From Pseudomonas paraeruginosa PA7 (GTDB taxonomy: Bacteria; Pseudomonadota; Gammaproteobacteria; Pseudomonadales; Pseudomonadaceae), in contig NC_009656.1 in the NCBI RefSeq assembly GCF_000017205.1, positions 2,980,001 to 3,044,000 on the forward strand: 64,000 nucleotides of DNA, given 5' to 3'. The translations under genes were made by a program, and so were the position numbers. Shown here piece after piece: positions 48,212-57,167 of the stretch. Positions within the stretch are counted from its first letter, which is position 1, and each line of letters opens with the position of its first letter. Under the pieces are notes generated by a model, which saw nothing but the letters and a program-made list of their open reading frames with translations, was not told where the DNA came from and ran no database searches.

Positions 48212-49243
48212 ATGAGCATCACCAAGAACGACAAGAACACGCGAACCACCGGACGTCCCACCCTCAACGAAGTCGCGCGTCGCGCCGGGGTCAGCCCGAT
48301 CACCGCGTCGCGCGCGCTGCGCGGCGTCGCCAGCGTCGCCGAGGAACTGGCGCAGAAGGTCCGCGACGCCGCCCGCGAACTCGGCTACGTGGCCAACCCC
48401 GCGGCGCGCGCGCTGGCCTCGGCGCAAAGCCACAGCGTGGCGGTGCTGGTGCCGTCGCTGGCCAACCTGCTGTTCATCGAGACCCTCGAGGCGATCCACG
48501 CGGTACTGCGGCCGCAGGGCCTGGAGGTGCTGATCGGCAACTTCCACTACTCGCGCAACGAGGAAGAGGACCTGATCCGCAACTACCTGGCCTACCAGCC
48601 GCGCGGCCTGCTGCTGACCGGCTTCGAGCGCACCGAGAGCGCCCGGCGGATGATCGAAGCCAGCGGCATTCCCTGCGTGTACATGATGGATCTGGACTCC
48701 GGCGCCGGGCTCAATTGCGTCGGCTTCTCACAGTTGCGCGCCGGCGAGGCCGCTGCCGAGCACCTGCTGGCACGCGGCCGCAGGCGCCTGGCCTACATCG
48801 GCGCCCAGCTCGACCAGCGCACCCTGCTGCGCGGCGAGGGTTTCCGCCGCGCCCTGCAAAAGGCCGGCTGCTACGACCCAGGGCTGGAAATCCTTACGCC
48901 GCGGCCGTCCTCGGTGGCCCTCGGCGGCGAGCTCTTCGTGCAGTTGCTGGCCAGCCAGCCGCAGGTCGACGGGGTGTTCTTCTGCAACGACGACCTGGCC
49001 CAGGGTGCGCTGCTGGAGGCCCTGCGCCGTGGGGTGAAGGTGCCGGAGCAGATCGCCGTGCTCGGTTTCAACGACCTGCCCGGTTCGGACTGCATGGTCC
49101 CGCGCCTGAGCAGCATCCGCACCCCGCGCGAAGCCATCGGCCGGCGCGCGGCGGAGCAGTTGCTGGCGCTGATCGCCGGCAAGGAGGTGCGCGATAGCGC
49201 GCTGGACATGGGGTTCGAGCTGATGGCGCGGGAGAGCACCTGA
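48212..49243 (+). CDS. gntR: LacI-family gluconate repressor
   Basis: A 343-residue LacI/GalR regulator. N-terminal helix-turn-helix RPTLNEVARRAGVSPITASRALRG at about residues 15-38, hinge AANPAARALASAQSH, then the periplasmic-binding-like effector domain (VLVPSLANLLFIETLEAIH). By context it represses gntK, gntP and itself until gluconate or 6-phosphogluconate binds. ATG at 48212; ribosome binding site weak (CAGG). Confidence 0.92.
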   Translation: MSITKNDKNTRTTGRPTLNEVARRAGVSPITASRALRGVASVAEELAQKVRDAARELGYVANPAARALASAQSHSVAVLVPSLANLLFIETLEAIHAVLRPQGLEVLIGNFHYSRNEEEDLIRNYLAYQPRGLLLTGFERTESARRMIEASGIPCVYMMDLDSGAGLNCVGFSQLRAGEAAAEHLLARGRRRLAYIGAQLDQRTLLRGEGFRRALQKAGCYDPGLEILTPRPSSVALGGELFVQLLASQPQVDGVFFCNDDLAQGALLEALRRGVKVPEQIAVLGFNDLPGSDCMVPRLSSIRTPREAIGRRAAEQLLALIAGKEVRDSALDMGFELMAREST

Positions 49244-49320
49244 ACCCGCGGCCCGACGGTGCGGCCGTTCAGGGGCGTGTCGAGGGCTGGGTAGCGTCTC
49301 CGGCCGGAACGGCTCGCCGG

Positions 49321-49402
49321 GTAGGGCGAATAGCGCCGCAGGCGCTATCCGCCGTTACGCCGGATTTCACGGCGGATAACCGCGAGCGGTTATTAGCCCT
49401 AC
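49321..49402. repeat. REPIN after gntR
   Basis: GTAGGGCGAATAGCGCC at 49321 faces GGTTATTAGCCCTAC ending at 49402, each part of its own palindrome with GGCGGAT/ATCCGCC inner arms. Same family as 39622-39705. It occupies most of the 231-bp gap between gntR and the cupin gene, convergent genes. Confidence 0.75.
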
Positions 49403-49474
49403 GGAGACATATCGAGGGTTGGGCCGCGCCGCAGGCGCACGCCTTGCGTAACGGCTCGCCGTCTCTTCGGTGTC

Positions 49475-49840
49475 TCAAGCCACCGCGTAGTAGTGCTTGA
49501 CGAAGCCGCCGTCGGCAACCTCCCAGAGCACCGTGGTGCCTTTGCTGACGAACCAGCTGTCGCCGGCCTTGTAGAGCGTGCTCTGGCCGGTGGACTCGTC
49601 GGTGAGGCGGACCTCGCCACTGACCACCGTGGCCTGTTCGCTGAACGGGTAGGTCATGCGGAACCTGCCGGCGGTGGTGCCGAAGTAGGCGGCGCTGACC
49701 GGGTCGGTGGGGGCTCCGGCGGTCATCTTGCCGAAGGCTTTCACCTCGCCTTCGAGGATCTCCGAACCGAGGTCGGCGACGCTGCCCCAGGCATCCAGTT
49801 CGTCGAGGGTGATGCCGTGGCGGATGGCGATAATGGCCAT
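49475..49840 (-). CDS. Small cupin-domain protein
   Basis: A 121-residue single-domain cupin: SEQATVVSGEVRLTDESTGQSTLYKAGDSWFVSKGTTVLWEVAD forms the two cupin motifs near residues 67-110, similar to the ethanolamine-utilisation EutQ-like/cupin_3 group. It follows the FAD oxidoreductase by 33 bp on the same strand, as in many amine-catabolism gene pairs. Substrate unknown. Confidence 0.85.
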   Translation of the reverse strand: MAIIAIRHGITLDELDAWGSVADLGSEILEGEVKAFGKMTAGAPTDPVSAAYFGTTAGRFRMTYPFSEQATVVSGEVRLTDESTGQSTLYKAGDSWFVSKGTTVLWEVADGGFVKHYYAVA

Positions 49841-49873
49841 GGGAATGCTCCTTGTAGAAGTGATAGGTAGGTT

Positions 49874-51172
49874 TCAGCGCCGGCCGTTCCAGTAGCCGGA
49901 GAGCTGGTGCCAGGTCTTGCCCGCGCTGAGCAGCAGCGGGCGGAAGTGGTCCTTGCCGCGGATCGGGATGCGCCGCACCGAGCTGAGCAGGTCGTAGCGC
50001 GCCGAGCCTTCGCTCATGCCTTCGGCAAGTACCTTGCAGACGATGTGGCTGGGGGTGACGCCGAACCCGGAGTAGCCCTGGACGAAGAACGCGTTGGGCC
50101 GCCCCGAGAGGCTGCCGATCTGCGGGAACAGGTTGGCGCTGCAGGCCATCGGTCCGCCCCAGGCGAGGTCGATGCGGACGTTCTCCAGGTAGGGGAAGAT
50201 CTTCAGCATCAGCTTGCGATTCCAGGCCTTGAGGTCGCCGGGAATGCGTTCGACGAAGGGCGTGGCGGCGCCGAACAGCAGGCGGTTCTCGTTGGTCACC
50301 CGGTAATAGTCGATGACCGGGCGGATGTCGCTGTAGGCGCCGCGGATCGGGCTGATCCGCTGGATCAGTTCGTCCGGCAGCGGCTCGGTCATCATCTGGA
50401 ACGCGTAGGTATTGATGGTGGTGCGGTGCAGCTCGGGTTCGAGCCGGTTGAGGAAGCTGTCGCAGGCCCAGAGCAGCTTGTTCGCGCTGACCGAGCCCTT
50501 GCCCGTGCGCACGCGGATGCGCTCGCCGTATCGCACCTCCAGCGCCGGGCTGTATTCGAAGATCCGCGCGCCGAGGCCGGCCAGCGCCTTGGCTTCGCCG
50601 AGCAGCAGGTTGAGCGAGTGCACGTGGCCGCCGCCCATGTGCAGCAGGGCGCTGCCATAGGCGTCCGAGCCGATGATCTGGCGCACCTCGGCCCCGTGCA
50701 GGTAACGGATCTCATGGGCCGAGCCGAGCGACCGGAATTCCTTTTCCCAGGCCTGCAGGGTCTTCGCCTGGCGCGCGTTGAAGCCCATGTAGCCGTAGCC
50801 GTGCTGGAAGTCGGCGTCGATGGCGTATTTCTCGATGCGGTTCTTGATGATGTCGGCGCCGAGGTCGCTGATCTCGAAGATCGCCCGCAGGCCGTCCTCG
50901 CCGACGTCCTTGCGGATCTTCTCCAGGTCGTGGCCGATGCCGGCCATGATCTGCCCGCCGTTGCGCCCGGTGCCGCCGAAGCCGAGGTGGCGGGCCTCCA
51001 GCACGACGATGTCGGTGATGCCGTGCTCGGCCAGTTCCAGCGCGGTGTTGATGCCGGAGAAGCCACCGCCTATGACGACCACGTCGGCGTCCAGATCGGT
51101 TTCCAGGGAAGGGAAGGACAGCTCGTATTTCTTGGTCGCGGTGTAGTAGGTCGGCGTCTCGATGTTGATCAT
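49874..51172 (-). CDS. FAD-dependent amine/amino acid oxidoreductase (DadA/PuuB-like)
   Basis: A 432-residue DAO-family flavoprotein: VVVIGGGFSGINTALELAEHG near residues 31-51, ARHLGFGGTGRNGGQIMAGIG, and the C-terminal FVQGYSGFGVTPSHIVCKVLAEG. It resembles gamma-glutamylputrescine oxidase (PuuB) and related enzymes that pair with a cupin gene. Oxidative deamination of a polyamine or amino acid derivative is likely; the substrate cannot be read. A LysR gene lies immediately upstream on the same strand. Confidence 0.85.
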   Translation of the reverse strand: MINIETPTYYTATKKYELSFPSLETDLDADVVVIGGGFSGINTALELAEHGITDIVVLEARHLGFGGTGRNGGQIMAGIGHDLEKIRKDVGEDGLRAIFEISDLGADIIKNRIEKYAIDADFQHGYGYMGFNARQAKTLQAWEKEFRSLGSAHEIRYLHGAEVRQIIGSDAYGSALLHMGGGHVHSLNLLLGEAKALAGLGARIFEYSPALEVRYGERIRVRTGKGSVSANKLLWACDSFLNRLEPELHRTTINTYAFQMMTEPLPDELIQRISPIRGAYSDIRPVIDYYRVTNENRLLFGAATPFVERIPGDLKAWNRKLMLKIFPYLENVRIDLAWGGPMACSANLFPQIGSLSGRPNAFFVQGYSGFGVTPSHIVCKVLAEGMSEGSARYDLLSSVRRIPIRGKDHFRPLLLSAGKTWHQLSGYWNGRR

Positions 51173-51275
51173 GGATGCGGCCCGGCAAGGTATGGATGAT
51201 CTTATTAGACGATCGGCCGCCGCCGCGGTCTTGATCCTGTCTGCCGCCGGCTTGACCGGCCCTGCCAGGCGCGCC

Positions 51276-52169
51276 TCAGCCCAGTGTGGCGATCATCCGT
51301 GGCGCGACGAAGTCGATGAAGGCGCGCAGCTTGGGCGAGACCTGGCGGCCGGACGGCCAGAGCAGGAAGAACCGCGCACGGCGTTCGCAGAAAGCGTCGA
51401 GGACGCTGACCAGGCGTCCTTCGCGCAGCGCCTCGCGGATCGAGAAGTCCGGCAGGCAGGCGATGCCCTGGTCGCGCAGGGCGAAGCAGACGCGGGTCTC
51501 GATGTTGTTGCAGACCATCGACACCGGGATCTGCGGCGGGGCTTCGCCGTCCGCGCGGCGCAGCGGCCATTCCTCGAGCCGGCCGGTACTGGAGAAACGG
51601 TAGTGCAGGCAGGTGTGCCGCAGCAGGTCTTCCGGGCATCGCGGCGTACCGTGGCGGGCGAAGTAGCCCGGCGAGCCGACCAGCTTCAGCTGGAACTCGC
51701 CCAGTTCGCGCATGGACAGCCGCGAATCCACCGGCTGGCCGGTGCGCAGTACCACGTCGAAGCCTTCATCGACGACATCCACCACGCGATCGCTGAAGTC
51801 GAGGTCGAGCTCGATGTCCGGATAGGTCTGCATGAAGTCGGCGAGCGCCGGCAGGACCAGCCCGCTGACCAGCGGCAGGCTGACCCGCAGGCGCCCGCGC
51901 GGGGTCTCGCGGCTTTGCGACAGCTCCAGCTCGGTGGCTTCGATCTCGGCCAGGATGCGCCGGCTGCGCTCGAGGAACAGGCTGCCTTCGGCGGTCAGGG
52001 TGATGCTGCGGGTGCTGCGGTGGAACAGGCGCACGCCGAGTTTCTCTTCCAGGCGGGCGACCCGCTTGCCTACCGCCGAGGCGCTGACCCCAAGGGTCCG
52101 GGCGGCGCCTACGATGCTGCGGGTCTCGGCGACGCGGACGAAGACGGTGAAACCGCTGAGGCTGTCCAT
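51276..52169 (-). CDS. LysR-family transcriptional regulator
   Basis: A 297-residue LysR regulator: N-terminal helix-turn-helix FVRVAETRSIVGAARTLGVSASAVGKRVARLEEKLGVRLFHR at residues 10-51, then an effector domain (LPALADFMQTYPDIELDLDFSDRVVDVVDEGFDVVLRTG). Divergent from the gene at 52284, which it may control with the MFS exporter. Confidence 0.9.
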   Translation of the reverse strand: MDSLSGFTVFVRVAETRSIVGAARTLGVSASAVGKRVARLEEKLGVRLFHRSTRSITLTAEGSLFLERSRRILAEIEATELELSQSRETPRGRLRVSLPLVSGLVLPALADFMQTYPDIELDLDFSDRVVDVVDEGFDVVLRTGQPVDSRLSMRELGEFQLKLVGSPGYFARHGTPRCPEDLLRHTCLHYRFSSTGRLEEWPLRRADGEAPPQIPVSMVCNNIETRVCFALRDQGIACLPDFSIREALREGRLVSVLDAFCERRARFFLLWPSGRQVSPKLRAFIDFVAPRMIATLG

Positions 52170-52283
52170 GCAAGACTCCGATTACGGACATCAAAGTCCG
52201 GATAGAGCGGAACTCTATCCGTCTTTTTCCGCTTTTGCAGCGCTTTTAGCCTGTCCGCATCTTTCATCCGCGGAGAGTCCCGC
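52170..52283. promoter_or_regulatory. Divergent promoter region, LysR gene and serine-hydrolase remnant
   Basis: A 114-bp gap, typical for a LysR regulator and its target. AT-richer patches lie at 52174-52190 and 52216-52240. No defined operator was identified. Confidence 0.35.
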
Positions 52284-52904
52284 ATGTGCGGTTTCGAACA
52301 AGGGCCAGGCCGCAGCCTGGCGGAAAATGTCGATCAGGCGATCGAGGCGGCAGTCGCCGACCAGCGCCTGGTGGGGGCGGTGGTGCTGGTGGCGCACCGG
52401 GGGCAGTGGCTCTATCGGCGGGCCGCCGGCCTGGCCGACCGCGAGGCCGGCCGGATGATGGGCGAGGACAGCGTCGGCATCCGCTGCGAGCCGCGTCGGA
52501 CCTTCGAACCGTCTGCCTATGCGTCCGGCGGAGCGGGGATGATCGACAGCGCCGGCGACGTGCTGCGCCTTCTGGAAATCCTCCGCCAGGGCGGCGCGCC
52601 GTTGCTGACGCCTGGCCTGGTGGAGAAGATGGGACGCGACCAGGTGCCCGGCATGGAACTGCCGGCCAATCCCGGTTTCGGCTTCGGCCTGGGCTTCTCC
52701 GTGCTGCGCGACCCGGCCATCGCGCAATCGCCGGAGTCTCCCGGCACCTGGTGCTGGGGCGGCGCCTATGGGCATTCCTGGTTCGTCGACCGGACCCGCG
52801 AACTGTCGGTGGTGGCGCTCACCAACACCCTGTTCGAGGGCATGTCGGGTCGCTTCGTCAACGACCTGCGCGACACCGTCTACCGTTTCGCGGAGGTGCG
52901 CTGA
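52284..52904 (+). pseudogene. Beta-lactamase-family serine hydrolase with its catalytic core deleted
   Basis: A 206-residue open frame whose first ~58 residues (AVADQRLVGAVVLVAHRGQWLYRRAAGLADREAG) match the start of a class C/EstB-like serine hydrolase. Residues from ~71 match the C-terminal part (FEPSAYASGGAGMIDSAGDVLRLLEILRQGG...WCWGGAYGHSWF). The middle, where SxxK and YxN should be, is missing in frame, with the join near residue 62-70 (about 52467-52495). Family members usually have ~170 residues there. Still translated from a good site and coupled to the next gene (TGATG), so it may survive as a non-catalytic protein. Confidence 0.75.
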
Positions 52905-54127
52905 TGGGATGTCGCGAAGCATTTCCGGAGAACACCGGGGCCGCTGCGTCGGCCGTGACGCCGCGGCTGCCGCTGAGCGCGCTGCTGGCGATGGCGATGT
53001 CCGGCTTCGTCGCCATTCTCAGCGAAACCCTGCCGGCCGGCCTGCTGCCGCAAATAGGCGCGGGGCTGGCGGTCAGCGAGGCGCTGGCCGGGCAACTGGT
53101 CAGTGTCTACGCCCTGGGTTCGCTACTGGCCGCGCTGCCGGCAGCGAGCCTGACCCAGGGCTGGCGGCGGCGCCGGGTGCTGCTGCTGGCGCTGCTGATC
53201 TTCTTCGTCTGCAACAGCTTCACCGCCGTCTCCACGGATTATCGCCTGACCCTGCTGGCGCGCTTCGGCAGCGGCGTCGCCGCCGGCCTCGCCTGGGGCC
53301 TGCTGGCTGGCTACGCGCGGCGCCTGGTGCCGCCGGAACAGCAGGGGCGGGCGCTGGCGGTGGCCATGCTCGGTGCGCCGCTGGCGCTGTCGCTCGGTGT
53401 TCCGCTGGGCACCTGGCTGGGCGGCCTGCTCGGCTGGCGCTGGGCCTTCGGCCTGTTGTCGCTGACCGCGCTGCTGCTGGTCGGCTGGGTGCTGCGCAGC
53501 GTGCCGGACTTCCCTGGCCAACCGGCCGGGCGGCGCCTGCGCCTGCTCGGGGTGCTGCGCACGCCGGGCGTGCGCCCGGTACTGCTGGTGATCGTCGCCT
53601 GGGTGCTGGCCCACAACATCCTCTACACCTATATCGCGCCGTTCCTCGCCAAGGTCGGCCTGGGCGCCTCGGTGGACCTGGCGCTGCTGGTATTCGGCAG
53701 CGCCGCGGTGGCGGGAATCTGGCTGGTCGGCGCACTGGTCGACCGGCATTTGCGGCGGATGGTCCTGGCCAGCCTGGCGCTGTTCGCCGTGGCGGCGCTG
53801 GCGCTGTGCCTGGGCGCTCGCTGGAGCTGGCTGGCGTTCGCCGGCCTAGCCCTCTGGGGGCTGACGTTCGGTGGCGCGGCGACGCTGCTGCAGACCGCCT
53901 CGGCGGACGCCGCCGGGGAGGGCGCCGACCTGGCCCAGTCGATGATCGTGGTGGCCTGGAACCTGGCCATCGCCGGTGGCGGAGCGTTGGGCGGCATGCT
54001 GCTGCAGCGCTGGGGCAGCGAGATCCTGCCCTGGACCCTGCTACCGCTGATCGGCCTGGCCGCCGCGCTGGCCTGGAGCAATGCCGAGCACGCTTTCCGC
54101 GTTGGCCCGCGCAGAGGTGACGAGTAG
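52904..54127 (+). CDS. MFS efflux transporter (DHA1 type)
   Basis: A 407-residue major facilitator transporter with about 12 helices. The cytoplasmic loop between helices 2 and 3 reads PAASLTQGWRRRRVLLLAL, and TM4-5 contains ARFGSGVAAGLAWGLLAGYARRLVPPEQQGRALAVAMLGAP. It resembles arabinose/sugar or drug exporters of the DHA1 group. Its ATG overlaps the stop of the gene before it by one base. Substrate unknown. Confidence 0.87.
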   Translation: MGCREAFPENTGAAASAVTPRLPLSALLAMAMSGFVAILSETLPAGLLPQIGAGLAVSEALAGQLVSVYALGSLLAALPAASLTQGWRRRRVLLLALLIFFVCNSFTAVSTDYRLTLLARFGSGVAAGLAWGLLAGYARRLVPPEQQGRALAVAMLGAPLALSLGVPLGTWLGGLLGWRWAFGLLSLTALLLVGWVLRSVPDFPGQPAGRRLRLLGVLRTPGVRPVLLVIVAWVLAHNILYTYIAPFLAKVGLGASVDLALLVFGSAAVAGIWLVGALVDRHLRRMVLASLALFAVAALALCLGARWSWLAFAGLALWGLTFGGAATLLQTASADAAGEGADLAQSMIVVAWNLAIAGGGALGGMLLQRWGSEILPWTLLPLIGLAAALAWSNAEHAFRVGPRRGDE

Positions 54128-54222
54128 GGAGTGTTACGGCAACTTTCTCGGCAACTGTTGCGCTGGCGCGGCGGCGAAGCGGAGTAACGTCTTGCCCGCA
54201 CCCACTTCAAAGGATGGAACGA

Positions 54223-54840
54223 ATGTCGCTCTCCGTGGATCTGCTGCTGGCGTTCTCCCTGTTCGCCTTCGTCACCTCCGTCACGCCCGGTCCGAACAAC
54301 ACCATGCTGCTGGCCTCGGGGGTCAACTTCGGTTTCGTCCGTTCCATCCCGCATATCCTCGGGATCAGCTGCGGCTTCTTCATCATGGTGATGGCGGTGG
54401 GCTTCGGCCTGGGCACGGTGTTCGAGGCCTACCCGGTGCTGTACACCATCCTGCGCTACGTCGGCGCGGCCTACCTGCTGTACCTGGCCTGGAAGATCGC
54501 CACTTCCGGCCCGGCCGGCAACGACCCGGAGGGGCGCGGCAAGCCGCTGAGCTACTGGGGCGCGGCAGCGTTCCAGTGGGTCAACCCGAAGGCCTGGGTG
54601 ATGGCGGTCGGCGCCATCAGCACCTACACCCCTCTGCAGGGCTATTTCACCAACGTGGTGGTGATCTCGACGATCTTCGCCGTGATCAACGCGCCGACCA
54701 TCGGTATCTGGGCCGGTTTCGGCAGCATGCTGCGCAACGTGTTGCGCGACCCGCGCTGGCTGCGGCTGTTCAACATAGCGATGGCGCTGCTGCTGGTGGC
54801 CTCGTTGTATCCGATCCTGGCCGAGCATCATTCGACCTGA
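54223..54840 (+). CDS. LysE/RhtB-family amino acid exporter
   Basis: A 205-residue membrane protein with about six helices and the family stretch VTSVTPGPNNTMLLASGVNFGF near residues 17-38. It exports amino acids or analogues. I chose the ATG with AAAGGA 8 bases upstream; one nine bases earlier is possible. In PAO1, from memory, the LysE-type gene ambA heads the L-2-amino-4-methoxy-trans-3-butenoic acid operon at about this place and in this orientation. If this is ambA, ambBCDE have gone. It could equally be an unrelated LysE gene. Confidence 0.83.
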   Translation: MSLSVDLLLAFSLFAFVTSVTPGPNNTMLLASGVNFGFVRSIPHILGISCGFFIMVMAVGFGLGTVFEAYPVLYTILRYVGAAYLLYLAWKIATSGPAGNDPEGRGKPLSYWGAAAFQWVNPKAWVMAVGAISTYTPLQGYFTNVVVISTIFAVINAPTIGIWAGFGSMLRNVLRDPRWLRLFNIAMALLLVASLYPILAEHHST

Positions 54841-55417
54841 CCTGGCACCACCCTATCACGCGTATTAGCTCGCCACCGCCGCCACTGCGTGAAGGGTTCT
54901 TCGCTCGCTTCCCAGCCTCGGAAGAGACGTGCGATGCATGAGCGGCATGGCTTACCGTTACGCAGCCGGCCGTCCGTCGAACTGCGGGTGTTCGCCGCCC
55001 GCGAGGTCGCCGCCGAGCTGACCGGCATGCAGTTCGGCGGCATCACCGCGTTCGGCTTGTCCGAAGGCATGCCGCTGCTGGTCGATGCGGCGGCCCTCGA
55101 ACGACCGCTGGCCGGAGATGGGCGCCGGGATCCGCGGGACCAAGCTGCTGCTGTCCCCGGAACTGCTGAAAGGCCCTCCCGGAGTCGTGGTCGCCGAGCT
55201 CAGCGAAGCCGGTTGAGCCCGGCGCGGCTCTGCCAATTGTGGTAGGTGAAGCCTTGCGTCGTCTCTGCAACCATGCCCCCGCCCTGATCGCGACAAACGC
55301 CGAATGCCCCGTGGTAGACGCTCGTGCCTGTTTTCCCAGGCGCTCGCGGCGGCCACGGGGCGCTTCGTCGAGCAGCCCCTCCGGATGCGTTTCCTACCTT
55401 CATCCGAGGAGCGTTAC
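54841..55417 (+). other. 577-bp region without an intact gene, between lysE and chiC
   Basis: Holds the decayed YbaK-like remnant (about 54941-55216), then about 200 bp that looks non-coding and should contain the chiC promoter. A short minus-strand frame (TTQGFTYHNWQSRAG near 55206-55270) could be the 5' fragment of another lost gene but is too short to assign. Confidence 0.6.
54941..55216 (+). pseudogene. Remnant of a YbaK/EbsC-type aminoacyl-tRNA deacylase gene
   Basis: One frame reads LRVFAAREVAAELTGMQFGGITAFGLSEGMPLLVDAAALE, the YbaK-family GG(I/V)TxFGLxEG motif. A frame change near 55115 then continues in another frame as MGAGIRGTKLLLSPELLKG...VVVAELSEAG before a stop at 55216. The N-terminal half is missing. 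So this is a 5'-truncated, frameshifted fragment of a small editing-domain gene. It probably marks a deletion end point upstream of chiC. Confidence 0.7.
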
Positions 55418-56869
55418 ATGACCAGGATCGACTTTTCCCAGCTGGACCAGGCCCGCGAAGACGCCGCGGCGGCTATGCCGAGCATCGCCGGCAAGAAGAT
55501 ACTCATGGGCTTCTGGCACAACTGGCCGGCGGGCGCCGCCGACGGCTACCAGCAGGGCTCGTTCGCCAACATCGCGCTGGAAGACGTGCCGAGCGAGTAC
55601 AACGTGGTCGCCGTAGCCTTCATGAAAGGGCGCGGCATCCCCACCTTCCAACCGTACAACCTGTCCGACGCGGAGTTCCGCCGCCAGGTCGGCGTGCTCA
55701 ACGCCCAGGGCCGCGCGGTGCTGATCTCGCTGGGTGGCGCCGACGCGCACATCGAGTTGCATGCCGGCCAGGAGCAGGCGCTGGCCGCCGAGATCGTCCG
55801 CCTGGTGGAAACCTACGGCTTCGACGGCCTGGACATCGACCTCGAGCAGAGCGCCATCGACCTGGCCGACAACCAGCGGGTGCTGCCGGCGGCCCTCAAA
55901 CTGGTGCGCGAGCACTATGCGGGGCAGGGCAAGCACTTCATCGTCAGCATGGCGCCGGAGTTCCCCTATCTGCACACGAACGGCAAGTACGTGCCCTACC
56001 TGCAGGCCCTGGAAGGCGTCTACGACTTCATCGCGCCGCAGTACTACAACCAGGGCGGCGACGGCCTGTGGGTCCAGGAAGCGAACGGTGGCAAGGGCGC
56101 CTGGATCGCGCAGAACAACGACGCGCTGAAGGAGGATTTCCTCTATTACCTCACCGAGAGCCTGGCCACCGGCAGCCGCGACTTCGTGCGGATCCCGGCG
56201 CAGCGCCTGGCCATCGGCCTGCCGAGCAACGTCGACGCGGCGGCCACCGGCTACGTGATCGACCCCGTTGCGGTGAGCAACGCGTTTCGCCGTCTGGAGG
56301 CCGCCGGTCACGCGATCAAGGGCCTGATGACCTGGTCGGTGAACTGGGACGACGGCCTGAACAAGCGCGGCCAGCGCTATAATTGGGAGTTCCGCAATCG
56401 CTATGCCGGCCTGATCCACGGCGAGCAGGGCGGCGATGAACGCCCTCGTGCGCCACAGGGCCTGCGCCTGCTGGAGCGCGGCGAGACCAGCCTGGTACTG
56501 GCCTGGAACGCCTCCAGCGGGCAGCGCCCGATCGATTACTACAGCCTCTATCGCGATGGCGCCATGGTCGGCCAGAGCGCCGCGCTGGGTTCCACCGACA
56601 GTGGCCTGACGGCGGACACCCGCTACAGCTATTTCGTCACCGCCACCGACACCCAGGGCAACCAGTCGCTGCCCAGCGAAGGCCTGGAGGCCAGCACCAG
56701 CGGCGGCGAGGTCGACCCGCAGTTCCCGCAATGGCAACTGAACCACGCCTACCGGGTGGACGACGGAGTGACCTACGAAGGGCTGCGCTATGTCTGCCTG
56801 CAGGCGCACACCTCGAATGCCGGCTGGACCCCACCGGCGGCCTTCACCCTCTGGCGGCCGCTGCGCTGA
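55418..56869 (+). CDS. chiC: Chitinase ChiC (GH18)
   Basis: A 483-residue GH18 chitinase. The catalytic DxxDxDxE motif is intact as D136, D139, D141 and E143 (FDGLDIDLEQ). After the barrel (to ~340) comes a fibronectin type III domain at ~352-435 (APQGLRLLERGETSLVLAW) and a C-terminal CBM5/12 chitin-binding module (FPQWQLNHAYRVDDGVTYEGLRYVCLQAHTS). There is no signal peptide, as known for P. aeruginosa ChiC, which is released by an unusual late route. ATG with GAGGAG upstream. The motif-perfect enzyme should be active. Confidence 0.95.
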   Translation: MTRIDFSQLDQAREDAAAAMPSIAGKKILMGFWHNWPAGAADGYQQGSFANIALEDVPSEYNVVAVAFMKGRGIPTFQPYNLSDAEFRRQVGVLNAQGRAVLISLGGADAHIELHAGQEQALAAEIVRLVETYGFDGLDIDLEQSAIDLADNQRVLPAALKLVREHYAGQGKHFIVSMAPEFPYLHTNGKYVPYLQALEGVYDFIAPQYYNQGGDGLWVQEANGGKGAWIAQNNDALKEDFLYYLTESLATGSRDFVRIPAQRLAIGLPSNVDAAATGYVIDPVAVSNAFRRLEAAGHAIKGLMTWSVNWDDGLNKRGQRYNWEFRNRYAGLIHGEQGGDERPRAPQGLRLLERGETSLVLAWNASSGQRPIDYYSLYRDGAMVGQSAALGSTDSGLTADTRYSYFVTATDTQGNQSLPSEGLEASTSGGEVDPQFPQWQLNHAYRVDDGVTYEGLRYVCLQAHTSNAGWTPPAAFTLWRPLR

Positions 56870-56931
56870 GCCGGCGGGCCGGTCCATTCGCCGGAAGCCG
56901 AGTCTGATACCGGCAGGGCTGGCTCGTCCCG

Positions 56932-56961
56932 GGCCTTCCTTCAAGGGAGGCCTGGCTCTTT
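56932..56961 (+). terminator. Likely terminator of chiC
   Basis: GGCCTTCC pairs with GGGAGGCC (one G-T type mismatch) around a five-base loop, followed by TGGCTCTTT. The T-run is short, so efficiency is uncertain. Confidence 0.5.
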
Positions 56962-57153
56962 GGGGGCGTTCCGAGAGGAGCGCGGTGGCAGGGGAGGATC
57001 ATTCCTTTCTGGATACAACGTGAACCATGCTCATGGATTTCCGTTTGTTTCCGGCTTCGCGTGCTTTCACGGCATTTCTCCGTGCGTCCGGCTTCCAGGG
57101 TGGGAATGCCGAGGCTGGGCTTCGTTATCGTTTTCGTAACACTGTTTTCCAAC

Positions 57154-57167
57154 CTGAAACGTTTCAG
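57154..57167. promoter_or_regulatory. LacI/Cra-type operator palindrome upstream of the porin gene
   Basis: CTGAAACGTTTCAG is a perfect 14-bp palindrome, with the TGAAACGTTTCA core typical of Cra/FruR-like LacI-family regulators and two bases shorter at the centre than the PtxS site I recall. It lies 160 bp upstream of the porin start. Which regulator binds is inference. Confidence 0.55.
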
